Under the pieces are notes generated by a model. It was not told the origin of the DNA and did not search any database. It was given only the letters and a program-made list of their open reading frames with translations. From NCBI RefSeq assembly GCF_050611725.1, contig NZ_JBODJB010000001.1, forward strand, positions 1,054,001 to 1,118,000: 64,000 nt of DNA, given 5' to 3'. The position numbers and the translations under genes were made by a program. Origin of the DNA: Ferruginibacter sp050611725. Lineage in GTDB: Bacteria; Bacteroidota; Bacteroidia; Chitinophagales; Chitinophagaceae. Shown here one piece after another: positions 7,693-16,465 of this stretch; within the stretch, counting starts at the first letter, position 1, and the number at the start of each line of letters is the position of its first letter.

Positions 7693-9663
7693 ATGAATTC
7701 AAATCATAAAAGTTTGAACAGGGTAACTATTGCCTCATTGCTAGTAGCATTAGGAATTATTTACGGAGATATTGGTACCAGCCCTTTGTATGTTTTAAAA
7801 GCTATTGTTGGTGAAAGGCAAATCGATGAAACGCTTGTTTATGGCGGAGTTTCATTGGTCTTTTGGACATTGTTTTTTCAGACTACGATAAAATATATCT
7901 GGCTTACTTTAAAAGCCGATAACCATGGTGAAGGTGGCGTTTTTTCTTTATTTGCCTTGGTAAAAAGATATAATAAAAAGTTGGCCATTATAACGATATT
8001 GGGAGCTACAACCTTACTGGCCGATGGAATTATTACGCCACCTATCTCTATTGCTTCTGCAATTGAAGGGTTGGGTACAGTAAATGGGTTAGAGCATGTT
8101 TTTGCTCCCGGGAGTACTATCACTATTGCTATAGTCATTGGGATTATTTCTTCACTTTTCTTTTTCCAAAGATTTGGTACGCAAAAAATTGGTAAAGCTT
8201 TTGGCCCGGTAATGACCATTTGGTTTACAATGTTATTAGTTGTTGGGCTTAAAGAATTGATACATTCCCCTGGTGTATTAAAATCATTGAATCCTTATTA
8301 CGGGTATCAATTATTAGTAAATTATCCAAAAGGGTTTTGGTTGTTGGGCGCCGTTTTCTTAGCTACAACAGGGGCAGAAGCATTGTATAGCGATCTTGGC
8401 CATTGTGGTATAAGAAACATTCGTATCACTTGGATCTTTGTTAAAATAAGTTTGGTGATCAATTATATTGGTCAAGCTGCATGGATCATGAATTTAAAAT
8501 CGTCAACATTGAATGGCTTAAATCCGTTTTTTGAAATGATGCCACATTGGTTTTTAGTTCCCAGTATAATCATTGCCACCGCTGCTGCTATCATTGCATC
8601 TCAGGCCTTGATCAGCGGTTCATTCACATTGGTTAGCGAAGCAATGAACTTGAATTTTTGGCCAAGGGTAACTGTAAGGCAACCGTCAGATATTAAGGGA
8701 CAAATTTATATTCCGAGTGTAAACACAATTTTGTGGTTTGGTTGTGTGTTGATGATCTTGTATTTTAAAACATCTTCTTCAATGGAAGCGGCTTATGGTT
8801 TTTCCATCACCATTGCCATGATGATGACAACCGTGTTGCTTAATTTTTATCTGAAGTTCAGGCTTAAGTGGAATCAGGTTTATGTTACATTAGTAATTGG
8901 TTTGCTTACTATTATTGAAACATCTTTCTTTATAGCCAATGTTGCCAAAATAAAAGAACGCTGGATGTTTTTGTTTTTTGAATTGTTCATTTTTATGATC
9001 ATGTATGTTTGGTATTATGCAAGAAAAATAAATAACAGATTTACCAAGTTTGTTGATCTTGGAAAATATACTCCACAATTGATTGAGCTAAGCAATGATG
9101 ATTCCATTCCAAAATTTTCTACACACCTTATTTATCTGACAAAAGCAAATAGTCGTACACAAATTGAAGAGAAATTGATGAAATCGATTTTCTCTAAGAA
9201 GCCTAAAAGAGCTGATGTGTATTGGTTTGTACACATCAATCGAACAGAAGAGCCGTTTACAATGAGTTATGATATATCTGAATTGGTAGATGATAAAGTA
9301 ATAAAAGTAAATATCAATATTGGTTTCAGAATTCAGCCTAAAACAGAAATGTATTTTAAAAAAATTGTTCAGGAGTTGGTTGCAAATAAAGAATTGAATT
9401 TGCATATTCGACCCGACGGCTCTACAAAATATAATAATGAACCTGATTTTAAATTTGTGGTGATTGAAAAATTTATTTCTGTTGAAAATGAGTTTGCTTT
9501 AAAAGATAGCCTTTTATTACAGGCGTATTTTAAACTTAAAAGTCTTGGACAAAGAGATGAAAAGGCTTTTGGGTTGGATAAAAGTGATGTAGTGATTGAA
9601 GAAATACCATTGGTGTATCAATCGAGCCAAAATGCGACTTTGAGTAGAGTTGGGGCGCTATAA
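7693..9663 (+). CDS. kup: Potassium uptake protein Kup
   Basis: 656 residues, about 12 membrane helices followed by a cytoplasmic C-terminal domain from about residue 465. Family signature GIIYGDIGTSPLYVLKAI at the N-terminus and GADGIITP-like segment (LLADGIITPPISIASAIEG). Kup symports K+ with protons across the inner membrane. It follows the KdpDE-like pair by 26 bases, so a regulator-transporter operon is likely. Length is typical. Convergent with dusB, 10 bases apart, without an evident terminator. Confidence 0.95.
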   Translation: MNSNHKSLNRVTIASLLVALGIIYGDIGTSPLYVLKAIVGERQIDETLVYGGVSLVFWTLFFQTTIKYIWLTLKADNHGEGGVFSLFALVKRYNKKLAIITILGATTLLADGIITPPISIASAIEGLGTVNGLEHVFAPGSTITIAIVIGIISSLFFFQRFGTQKIGKAFGPVMTIWFTMLLVVGLKELIHSPGVLKSLNPYYGYQLLVNYPKGFWLLGAVFLATTGAEALYSDLGHCGIRNIRITWIFVKISLVINYIGQAAWIMNLKSSTLNGLNPFFEMMPHWFLVPSIIIATAAAIIASQALISGSFTLVSEAMNLNFWPRVTVRQPSDIKGQIYIPSVNTILWFGCVLMILYFKTSSSMEAAYGFSITIAMMMTTVLLNFYLKFRLKWNQVYVTLVIGLLTIIETSFFIANVAKIKERWMFLFFELFIFMIMYVWYYARKINNRFTKFVDLGKYTPQLIELSNDDSIPKFSTHLIYLTKANSRTQIEEKLMKSIFSKKPKRADVYWFVHINRTEEPFTMSYDISELVDDKVIKVNINIGFRIQPKTEMYFKKIVQELVANKELNLHIRPDGSTKYNNEPDFKFVVIEKFISVENEFALKDSLLLQAYFKLKSLGQRDEKAFGLDKSDVVIEEIPLVYQSSQNATLSRVGAL

Positions 9664-9673
9664 TACCCCGACT

Positions 9674-10714
9674 CTAATTTATCGGACACTTCTCATGATA
9701 ATTGATCAATTCGATCGGAGTTTTTTCAAACTCATAACCTGCATATTTCGTTACGATCTCATCTAGCACTGCATCAATTTCTTCAACCGTTTTTAAAGTA
9801 ACCAATTGTAGGCGATAATCTTTTATGCCCGGTAGCCCTTTTAAATAATTGGTATAATGACGACGCATTTCAAAGATACCAACCACAGGCCCTTTCCATT
9901 CGTAAGATTTATGTAAATGTTTTTTGCAAACTTCTACTCTGTCTTCAATGCTTGGAGCAGGCAACATTTCACCGGTTTTGATAAAATGTTTGATCTCATC
10001 AAATATCCATGGGTAGCCAATTGCGGCCCTGCCGATCATCACTCCATCTACACCATATTTATTTTTATATTCTACTGCTTTTTGCGGACTATCAATATCG
10101 CCGTTTCCGAAGATGGGTATTTTAATACGTGGATTGTTTTTCACTTTACCGATCAACTCCCAATCCGCTTCGCCTTTATACATTTGCGTACGGGTACGTC
10201 CGTGAATGGCTAAAGCTTTTATACCAACATCCTGTAAACGCTCTGCTACCTCTTCGATATTTTTTGTGTGCTCATCCCAACCCAATCTTGTTTTAACCGT
10301 AACGGGTAATGAAGTTGATTTTACAACGGCGCTGGTTAAACGAACCATCAGATCAAGATCTTTTAGTACACCGGCGCCGGCTCCTTTCAAAGCCACTTTT
10401 TTTACAGGGCAACCAAAGTTTATATCCAACAGATCAGGATTGGTAACATCAACAATTTTAGCCGCTAATGCTAAACTCTCTTCATCGCCACCAAAAATTT
10501 GTATGCCTACAGGTTTTTCATAATCGAAAATGTCTAACTTTTTTCTGCTTTTAATAGCATCTCTTATCAAACCTTCACTGCTGATGAATTCTGTGTACAT
10601 AAGATCTGCACCCTTGTCCTTACACACGGCACGGAACGGCGGATCGCTTACATCTTCCATAGGTGCAAGAAGTAGTGGAAAATCAGGGAGTTCTATTTTA
10701 TCTACGTAAATCAT
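9674..10714 (-). CDS. dusB: tRNA-dihydrouridine synthase
   Basis: 346 residues, FMN-dependent TIM barrel. Motifs: N-terminal LLAPMEDVSDPPFRAVCK, catalytic Cys in NFGCPVKKVALKGAGAGVL, GRTRTQMYKGEADW, and IFGNGDIDSP. Reduces uridines in the tRNA D-loop. DusB-type by overall pattern, but paralogue-level assignment is less certain than the family. Confidence 0.92.
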   Translation of the reverse strand: MIYVDKIELPDFPLLLAPMEDVSDPPFRAVCKDKGADLMYTEFISSEGLIRDAIKSRKKLDIFDYEKPVGIQIFGGDEESLALAAKIVDVTNPDLLDINFGCPVKKVALKGAGAGVLKDLDLMVRLTSAVVKSTSLPVTVKTRLGWDEHTKNIEEVAERLQDVGIKALAIHGRTRTQMYKGEADWELIGKVKNNPRIKIPIFGNGDIDSPQKAVEYKNKYGVDGVMIGRAAIGYPWIFDEIKHFIKTGEMLPAPSIEDRVEVCKKHLHKSYEWKGPVVGIFEMRRHYTNYLKGLPGIKDYRLQLVTLKTVEEIDAVLDEIVTKYAGYEFEKTPIELINYHEKCPIN

Positions 10715-10853
10715 TACTTATTTTACATCCTTTCAATTCAGGGAAAAGGAATAATTCCTGCAAAGTTCATGTTTTTTTTACAAAGATGGGCAATGATGCC
10801 TTAAACAAGTTTCAGATGAAAACCGAAGTGTTAGTGTTGACCGTTTGTCAATT

Positions 10854-10887
10854 AGGCATTGCAGCACAAGTATTTCATGTAAATTTG
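10854..10887 (+). promoter_or_regulatory. Promoter of the CPBP protease gene
   Basis: TTTG (10854-10857), 22-base spacer, TAAATTTG (10880-10887). Close to consensus; the start codon follows 19 bases later. Confidence 0.6.
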
Positions 10888-10906
10888 CATCTAAATTATT
10901 TTATTA

Positions 10907-11896
10907 ATGCAATATAAAAGTGCCAGAGGATTTACAGGTTGGGCTCAATTGGGAATTCTGTTTGGTTTTCTAGGAGTGGGACTAATACTTGCCGGAGCTA
11001 TTCAACTTTATTTTGGGTATAAAGCTTTAGGCGCAAATTCGCTGCCGCTTTCAAAAGTTGCAGATGCAATGCTTGAAGCCTTAATGAAACCAGAGAATGC
11101 AGTTTATATGCAGTTGTCACAGATATTTGGAACATTTTTTCTTTTATTTATTCCTTCTGTTGCGTTTATCATTGTTTGTCATAAAAAATTCAGTTGGGCC
11201 GGCTTCAATGCACATTTTAATTTATTGCAGATCGGGTTGGCATTTTTGATCATTCTGGCCACCACGCCGTTTGCTACGCCATTTGCAGATATCAGTAAAT
11301 CTGTTTTGGCACATTTTCCTGCAATTGACAAACTTGCACAAGGTGCGGAAGAAACCTATAACAAAGCCGTGATGGCCATGAGCGGATTGAAAACATGGCC
11401 GCAATTTTTTACCGGTGTTTTTATTATTGCTTTTTTACCTGCATTATTTGAAGAACTGGCATTTAGAGGAGTGCTTCAAAATTTGTTAGTTAAATGGATA
11501 AAGAAACCGATCGTAGCTATTGTTATTACTTCTTTGGTTTTTAGTTTGGTACATGCTTCATATTATCTTTTTATAAGCAGGTTTATTCTTGGGCTTTCGC
11601 TCGGATTGCTTTTTTATAGAAGCAAAAATATTTGGGTAAACACTTTTGCTCATTTTATGAATAATTTGATGGCATTAACGCAACTCTTCTTTCTGAATAA
11701 AACTAAGGGAGCCAAAATTGATGTGAATGATATGGATATGAAAATGCCAATATGGAGTTTATTTATTACGTTGACAATACTGATTGGGCTATTCATCGTT
11801 TTTGAAAAATTAAGTTCTAAGAACCGCCAAGCGATTGAAGCGAAAGAAGCAGCAGAGGTGCCATATAGTGATAACCCATTTACTAATTACGCATAA
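10907..11896 (+). CDS. CPBP-family intramembrane metalloprotease (Abi type)
   Basis: 329 residues, about eight membrane helices. The three CPBP motifs are intact: E182-E183-xxx-R187 (FEELAFRGVLQ), H216 in FSLVHASYY and H249 in WVNTFAHFMNN, together forming the glutamic-type active site of Rce1-like enzymes. Substrate unknown; family members act in prenyl-protein processing, bacteriocin self-immunity or stress signalling. Six bases ahead of cdsA, so co-transcription is likely. Confidence 0.88.
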   Translation: MQYKSARGFTGWAQLGILFGFLGVGLILAGAIQLYFGYKALGANSLPLSKVADAMLEALMKPENAVYMQLSQIFGTFFLLFIPSVAFIIVCHKKFSWAGFNAHFNLLQIGLAFLIILATTPFATPFADISKSVLAHFPAIDKLAQGAEETYNKAVMAMSGLKTWPQFFTGVFIIAFLPALFEELAFRGVLQNLLVKWIKKPIVAIVITSLVFSLVHASYYLFISRFILGLSLGLLFYRSKNIWVNTFAHFMNNLMALTQLFFLNKTKGAKIDVNDMDMKMPIWSLFITLTILIGLFIVFEKLSSKNRQAIEAKEAAEVPYSDNPFTNYA

Positions 11897-11901
11897 TTTT
11901 T

Positions 11902-12600
11902 ATGGCACTAAATGTCGAGACTTTAAAAACACGTTCGTTAACTGCAGCAATTTTTGTAGTGGTTATGTTAACCGGGCTTTTCTGGAATTTCTGGAGTTTT
12001 TTAATTTTATTTTCAATCATTCATATAGGCTGTTGGATAGAATTTGTAAACCTTTTAAAGAAAATATATGGTGATCAATATAAAAAATACATTCTTTCAG
12101 GTGTATTGTATATTTCTCTTCCTATTGTTTTGTTGGCACATCTATCAACAAAATGGGAGCTGAATGCATCAATAGATATTTCTAACGGCACCTATTCTTA
12201 TTTACTTCCATGCGCTATAATATTTTCTATCTGGATAAATGATACAATGGCCTATATCGTTGGTTCATTGATCGGCAAAACACCATTCTCAAAAATATCT
12301 CCCAAAAAAACCTGGGAAGGAACCATAGGTGGTGCCATACTTTGTATTGCGGTAATAGGACTATTAGGATACTATGTACCAATGGCAAAAGAGATAACAG
12401 TAAAACACTGGTTAGCAATAGCTGCTATTTGTGCCGTATTTGGCACAGCAGGAGATCTGTTAGAAAGTAAGATCAAGCGTATGGCCAATGTAAAAGACAG
12501 CGGTACTATCATGCCCGGACACGGAGGTTTTCTAGATAGATTTGATTCATTATTAATAGCAACACCATTTGTTTGGGTATATATTCAACTATTTATTTGA
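11902..12600 (+). CDS. cdsA: Phosphatidate cytidylyltransferase
   Basis: 232 residues, several membrane helices. Carries the CdsA signature SKIKRMANVKDSGTIMPGHG followed by GFLDRFD at the C-terminal end, and FGTAGDLLESK. Makes CDP-diacylglycerol from phosphatidate and CTP, the precursor of phosphatidylserine and phosphatidylglycerol. Slightly shorter than typical (about 270). Neighbour of psd, the later step to phosphatidylethanolamine; phosphatidylserine synthase is not in the window. Confidence 0.94.
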   Translation: MALNVETLKTRSLTAAIFVVVMLTGLFWNFWSFLILFSIIHIGCWIEFVNLLKKIYGDQYKKYILSGVLYISLPIVLLAHLSTKWELNASIDISNGTYSYLLPCAIIFSIWINDTMAYIVGSLIGKTPFSKISPKKTWEGTIGGAILCIAVIGLLGYYVPMAKEITVKHWLAIAAICAVFGTAGDLLESKIKRMANVKDSGTIMPGHGGFLDRFDSLLIATPFVWVYIQLFI

Positions 12601-12643
12601 GTTTCAATTTAATAGTTTGTTTCTAAATTGTTTTGCTTGTCCC

Positions 12644-12673
12644 TTGCTGCTTGCATCTTGTAGCGTATCTTTG
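12644..12673 (+). promoter_or_regulatory. Promoter of psd
   Basis: TTG (12644-12646), 19-base spacer, TATCTTTG (12666-12673), start codon 18 bases further on. Both elements match the Bacteroidota consensus. Confidence 0.72.
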
Positions 12674-12690
12674 TTCCTCAATTTTAAAGC

Positions 12691-13347
12691 ATGACGATTC
12701 ACAGAGAAGGTTATAAAAGTATTGCTATTGGAAGTTTGATCTTTGGAGCAATTAATTTCCTTTATTTTTATTTTTTTAGTGCAGACTGTCCACTTTTGGG
12801 TTGGATCATATTTTTTGCCACATTAGGCCTATTGCTTTTTCTTATATCTTTTTTTAGGATACCGAATCGTAAACTTACCATTAACGAAAGTTCTATTGTG
12901 TCTCCTTGCGATGGCAAAGTAGTGGTAATTGAAGAAATTGTTGATGAGGAATATTTTAAAGATAAGCGTTTGCAAATATCAATTTTTATGAGCCCTGCAA
13001 ATGTGCATGTAAACAGAAATCCTTTAAGTGGCGATGTAGTCTATAACCAGTATCACAAAGGAAAGTACCTGGTAGCATGGCATCCAAAATCATCTACCGA
13101 AAATGAAAGACATAGTGTGGTAATAAGAAAAGGAGATACGCAGGTGTTGGTGAAACAAATTGCAGGAGCATTGGCAAAGCGTATCGTAAATTATTTGCAG
13201 GTGGGCCAAAAGGTTAATCAGGCCGAAGAAATGGGCTTTATTAAATTTGGAAGTAGGGTAGACCTGATTTTACCTGTTGGTACTAAGGTTAATGTTGAAT
13301 TGAATCAAAAAGTGCAAGGCGGTGTATCAGTTATAGCAACAATTTAA
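12691..13347 (+). CDS. psd: Phosphatidylserine decarboxylase, short (archaeal-type) form
   Basis: 218 residues. Two N-terminal membrane helices (residues 10-30, 35-56), then the decarboxylase domain: SPCDG around D74, SPANVHVNR around H106, and the self-cleavage GS at 187-188 (FIKFGSRVD) where the pyruvoyl cofactor forms. Converts phosphatidylserine to phosphatidylethanolamine at the inner membrane. The short form is usual in Bacteroidota. Confidence 0.95.
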   Translation: MTIHREGYKSIAIGSLIFGAINFLYFYFFSADCPLLGWIIFFATLGLLLFLISFFRIPNRKLTINESSIVSPCDGKVVVIEEIVDEEYFKDKRLQISIFMSPANVHVNRNPLSGDVVYNQYHKGKYLVAWHPKSSTENERHSVVIRKGDTQVLVKQIAGALAKRIVNYLQVGQKVNQAEEMGFIKFGSRVDLILPVGTKVNVELNQKVQGGVSVIATI

Positions 13348-13370
13348 TTATTTACAATAAAATTAAAGGC

Positions 13371-13541
13371 ATGAAAAGAATATTTTTATTAGCTACTGCA
13401 GCATTCTTAGTTACAGGAGTAAGTTTTGCAAATGATGGGGGTAAAAAGAAAAAGAAGTGCTGTAAAAAAAGCGGCAAAACTTGTTGTAAGAAAGAAACAA
13501 AATCTTGTTGCAAGAAAAAAGCAGCAACTGCAGCTTTATAA
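13371..13541 (+). CDS. Secreted Cys/Lys-rich mini-protein with three CC motifs
   Basis: 56 residues. Signal peptide MKRIFLLATAAFLVTGVSFA, then a mature part of about 36 residues built almost only of Lys, Cys, Ser, Thr and Ala, with three Cys-Cys pairs each followed by two Lys (CCKKSGKT, CCKKETKS, CCKKK). Six thiols in a very basic peptide suggest metal or heme-like ligand binding or a disulfide-linked surface peptide; this is inference. It stands 23 bases behind psd and ends before a strong terminator. No named family is known to me. Confidence 0.72.
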   Translation: MKRIFLLATAAFLVTGVSFANDGGKKKKKCCKKSGKTCCKKETKSCCKKKAATAAL

Positions 13542-13560
13542 TTTTGTTTAACTGATTTAT

Positions 13561-13593
13561 AAAAGTCTTCCGGTATTTGTCGGAAGGCTTTTG
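13561..13593. terminator. Bidirectional terminator
   Basis: Stem AAAAGTCTTCCG / CGGAAGGCTTTT (one mismatch), loop GTATTTGT, T-rich on both strands. Serves psd and the mini-protein on one side and the HAD gene on the other. Confidence 0.85.
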
Positions 13594-13595
13594 TT

Positions 13596-14294
13596 TTAAA
13601 AGATGGTGGTCAGTTCCTTTAAATTAGTTACGATGTATGTAGGGTTGAGCTCGGTTGTTTCGGCAATATGGTTAACAAATACACAGTCCATACCTGCATT
13701 GATAGCTCCCTGAATATCGGCCTCCAGATTATCTCCCAGCATAATACTTTCGTGTAAATGTGCACCGGCTTTTTCTAAAGCATAATCGAATATTGCTTTT
13801 TTGGGCTTAAGGCTATTGCTGGCTTCGGAGGTTATCACTTGTTCAAAGTATTTATCCAGTCCACTGCTTTTTAATTTATGACCCTGTACTATTTCAAACC
13901 CGTTTGTAATAAGGTGTAGTTTGTATTTTTTTTCTGTGAGATAATTCAGTACTTCAACTGTATCGGGGAAAAGATTTTTTTTGTAAGGTAGTATCTCTAA
14001 AAAGCTTTTGCTCATCTTATTTGCCAAAACTTCATCTCCTATTTTAAATTCAAGCAACGTTCGCCACATACGTTTCCATTTCAATTCATCAGCAGTTATT
14101 AATCCGTTATGATATTTGTTCCATAACGTTTGATTGTGCTGGATATAGTGAGCATAAAAAGCTTCAAAAGGAGCAACACCCTTTTTGTCTAACTCATAAA
14201 TAGCATAAATTTCTGTAAGCGATTCACGGGCATTGGTATCAAAATCCCAAAGGGTATGATCGAGGTCAAAAAAAAGATGTTTATATTTATTCAT
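13596..14294 (-). CDS. yjjG: HAD-superfamily phosphatase, YjjG-like nucleotidase
   Basis: 232 residues from the ATG at 14294. HAD motifs: I FFDLDHTLWDF, II HLITNGF, III K in SLKPKKAIFDYA, IV MLGDNLEADIQGA. The DHTLWD motif I and the cap-helix pattern match the YjjG/PynA group, which dephosphorylates nucleoside monophosphates, including non-canonical pyrimidines. A start 13 codons upstream is possible but adds nothing family-like. Confidence 0.83.
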   Translation of the reverse strand: MNKYKHLFFDLDHTLWDFDTNARESLTEIYAIYELDKKGVAPFEAFYAHYIQHNQTLWNKYHNGLITADELKWKRMWRTLLEFKIGDEVLANKMSKSFLEILPYKKNLFPDTVEVLNYLTEKKYKLHLITNGFEIVQGHKLKSSGLDKYFEQVITSEASNSLKPKKAIFDYALEKAGAHLHESIMLGDNLEADIQGAINAGMDCVFVNHIAETTELNPTYIVTNLKELTTIF

Positions 14295-14369
14295 TGCAGC
14301 ATGTAGATTTGCAAAGAAAGGCGAAATATTCAATATTCGAACTTATGTTAATTATCAAATTTTAATCAA

Positions 14370-15071
14370 ATGAATGTTGTCATTACCGGCGCAAGTAAAG
14401 GAATAGGGAAAGCATTGGCATTGGCTTTTGCTGCTGAAGGAGCCAACCTGTTATTATGTTCAAGAAATGAAACGGTTTTGAATGCAACAGCAAAGGAGAT
14501 AGCCGCTCAATATCCTTCTATAAAAATAAAATGCAAAGCAGCAGACCTTTCTATTAAAACAGCAGCACAGGGCTTCGGCTTATGGGTGTTAAGCCAAACA
14601 GATTCTATTGATATTCTGGTGAACAATGCCGGTCTGTTTATCCCTGGCAATGTATATGATGAAGAAGATGGTTCGGTAGAACAAATGATGAATACAAATT
14701 TTTACAGTGCATATCATCTTACACGTGTGCTGCTGTTAAAAATGATAGAAAAAAAAGCCGGGCATATTTTTAATGTCTGTTCGGTAGCTTCATTAAAAGC
14801 CTATAAAGATGGTGGCAGTTACAGCATCAGTAAATTTGCTTTGATGGGATTTAGTAAAAATCTTCGTCAGGAATTAATGCCATTTAATATAAAAGTAACA
14901 GGAGTTTATCCCGGAGCGGTAATGACAGATTCGTGGAAAGGATTTGACAATTCTAATAAACGCATTATGGAGGCAAGTGATATTGCCACAATGGTTGTTG
15001 CAGCTTCAAAGTTAACGCCACAAGCAGTTGTAGAAGATATTGTAATAAGACCACAGTTGGGAGATCTGTAA
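14370..15071 (+). CDS. Short-chain dehydrogenase/reductase
   Basis: 233 residues, classical SDR. NAD(P) motif TGASKGIGKA at the N-terminus, NNAG (VNNAGLF), catalytic Ser in CSVAS and Y-x-x-x-K in YSISKFAL, then PGAV. The Arg/Ser context after the second strand (CSRN) suggests NADPH. Substrate unknown; resembles the 3-ketoacyl-ACP reductase-like SDRs. Confidence 0.9.
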   Translation: MNVVITGASKGIGKALALAFAAEGANLLLCSRNETVLNATAKEIAAQYPSIKIKCKAADLSIKTAAQGFGLWVLSQTDSIDILVNNAGLFIPGNVYDEEDGSVEQMMNTNFYSAYHLTRVLLLKMIEKKAGHIFNVCSVASLKAYKDGGSYSISKFALMGFSKNLRQELMPFNIKVTGVYPGAVMTDSWKGFDNSNKRIMEASDIATMVVAASKLTPQAVVEDIVIRPQLGDL

Positions 15072-15099
15072 AAATCTTTTAACTCTGATCGCATTGTAC

Positions 15100-15107
15100 T
15101 ACTTTTG
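15100..15107 (+). promoter_or_regulatory. -7 promoter element of the copper cassette
   Basis: TACTTTTG, exact match to TAnnTTTG, 16 bases before the GTG at 15124. It shows that the longer reading frame from 15094 cannot be the expressed start. Confidence 0.6.
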
Positions 15108-15123
15108 CAAAAAAAATCGAGGA

Positions 15124-15516
15124 GTGTCTCTATTAAAGCAATCCATAGCTTTCATTTTTATTCTTTCGTTTGGGGCACAAACGTTTACTAAATCTTTGAT
15201 CGTATTTGATTATTACTCCAATACAAAGGCTTATGCAAAAAATTGCGAAAACAAAGCCAAGCCGAAAATGCATTGTAAGGGGAAATGTCAGATGATGAAA
15301 AAATTGAAACAGGAAGAAAAGAAAGACGAACAAAATCCTGAAAGAAAATCAGAAAATAAGAACGAGATCACACTTTCTTCTAAATCATTTTATCCTGCGC
15401 TTAAATACACAAACAACCATGCGGACAATATTTATCCGGTGATCAATTACTGTAAAGAAACAAAAATGCCCAGGGCGCTTCTACGACCTCCCATTTCGGA
15501 TCTCCTATTTATTTAA
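15124..15516 (+). CDS. Cys-rich exported protein of copper cassette
   Basis: 130 residues if started at GTG 15124, downstream of the -7 element. Hydrophobic N-terminus (SIAFIFILSFGAQTF), then a Cys motif CENKAKPKMHCKGKCQMMKK with three cysteines and two methionines, a Lys/Glu linker and a short basic C-terminus. Proteins of this layout are found in Bacteroidota next to MbnP-type and MauG-type genes, and the C-x(10)-C-x(3)-C plus Met content fits copper binding. Function is inferred from context; the start codon is uncertain. Confidence 0.7.
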   Translation: MSLLKQSIAFIFILSFGAQTFTKSLIVFDYYSNTKAYAKNCENKAKPKMHCKGKCQMMKKLKQEEKKDEQNPERKSENKNEITLSSKSFYPALKYTNNHADNIYPVINYCKETKMPRALLRPPISDLLFI

Positions 15517-15680
15517 TTCTATTTCATAGCCATTGTTTGTTATGAGATCGCCTGATCGCATTCTATAAAATTTTGTGGAATGACGAGAGCAATTTATTTA
15601 CTCCGGTCGTAATTAAAAACCTTGACAGGTTAATTATGTCGGTGTGCTTATTCGTTAATTTTTAAAATAATAATTCAACA

Positions 15681-16460
15681 ATGAAACATATATTGTTTTT
15701 TGGACTGATCGTTTCTGTCCTACTTACCTCATGCAAAAAATCGGCAAAATATGATCCTTCGGTGAAAGCAGCATTATCGGTGGAATTTGACAATATCGTC
15801 GGAGGCTCAGATCTTCAATTAACCACAGGTTCATACACCAATGCAGCAGGAGAGAGCTTTACTGTAAATAAGCTGAAATACTATGTAAGTAATTTTAAAT
15901 TAACCAATGTAGATGGTTCCACTTATACGGTACCACAAGATGATTCTTATTTTTTAATAGATGAAAGTGATGCTACTACGCATGAACCGGAGCTTGAAAT
16001 TCCCGAAGGTGAATACAAAACGTTAAGCTTCACCTTAGGAGTTGATAGTTTAAGGTGTACGAAAGACATTAGCGAACGTAGCGGTGTATTGGATCCTACT
16101 GCAACCGGAGGTGATATGTATTGGGGTTGGAACAGCGGCTATATTTTCTTTAAAATGGAAGGCTCATCGCCAGCAGCTGCAATGGGTTATATGTATCATA
16201 TTGGAGGATTTGGCGGATATTCATCCTCTACCATCAATAATATAAAGCAAATAACTATCGATCTAACGGGAAGGGGTACTGCACAGGTAAAAGCGAATAA
16301 GGAAACCAATATTCATTTGATGGTGGATGTATTGAAAGTATTTAATGGAGCCGCTAATGTTAGCATTGCAACTAATTCAATGGTAATGTTTTCAGCTTTC
16401 AGTACCACAGTTGCCAATAATTACACAGTAATGTTTCAACACGATCATACTGAAAATTAA
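15681..16460 (+). CDS. MbnP-family copper-binding lipoprotein
   Basis: 259 residues. Lipoprotein signal with lipobox LLTSC18. The MbnP pattern is clear: FTVNKLKYYVSNFKL, then MYWGWNSGYIFFKMEG (W148, W150) and YMYHIGG (H173). In MbnP of methanobactin clusters a tryptophan is oxidised to kynurenine by the partner MbnH, creating a high-affinity copper site; the paired gene here follows 5 bases later. Acts on the outer side of the envelope, probably in copper scavenging. No methanobactin synthesis genes are present. Confidence 0.88.
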   Translation: MKHILFFGLIVSVLLTSCKKSAKYDPSVKAALSVEFDNIVGGSDLQLTTGSYTNAAGESFTVNKLKYYVSNFKLTNVDGSTYTVPQDDSYFLIDESDATTHEPELEIPEGEYKTLSFTLGVDSLRCTKDISERSGVLDPTATGGDMYWGWNSGYIFFKMEGSSPAAAMGYMYHIGGFGGYSSSTINNIKQITIDLTGRGTAQVKANKETNIHLMVDVLKVFNGAANVSIATNSMVMFSAFSTTVANNYTVMFQHDHTEN

Positions 16461-16465
16461 TTGAG

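Noticed and set aside
10663..10917. 84-codon plus-strand frame before the CPBP gene
   Set aside because: Overlaps the dusB start and the CPBP promoter, and encodes no recognisable protein.
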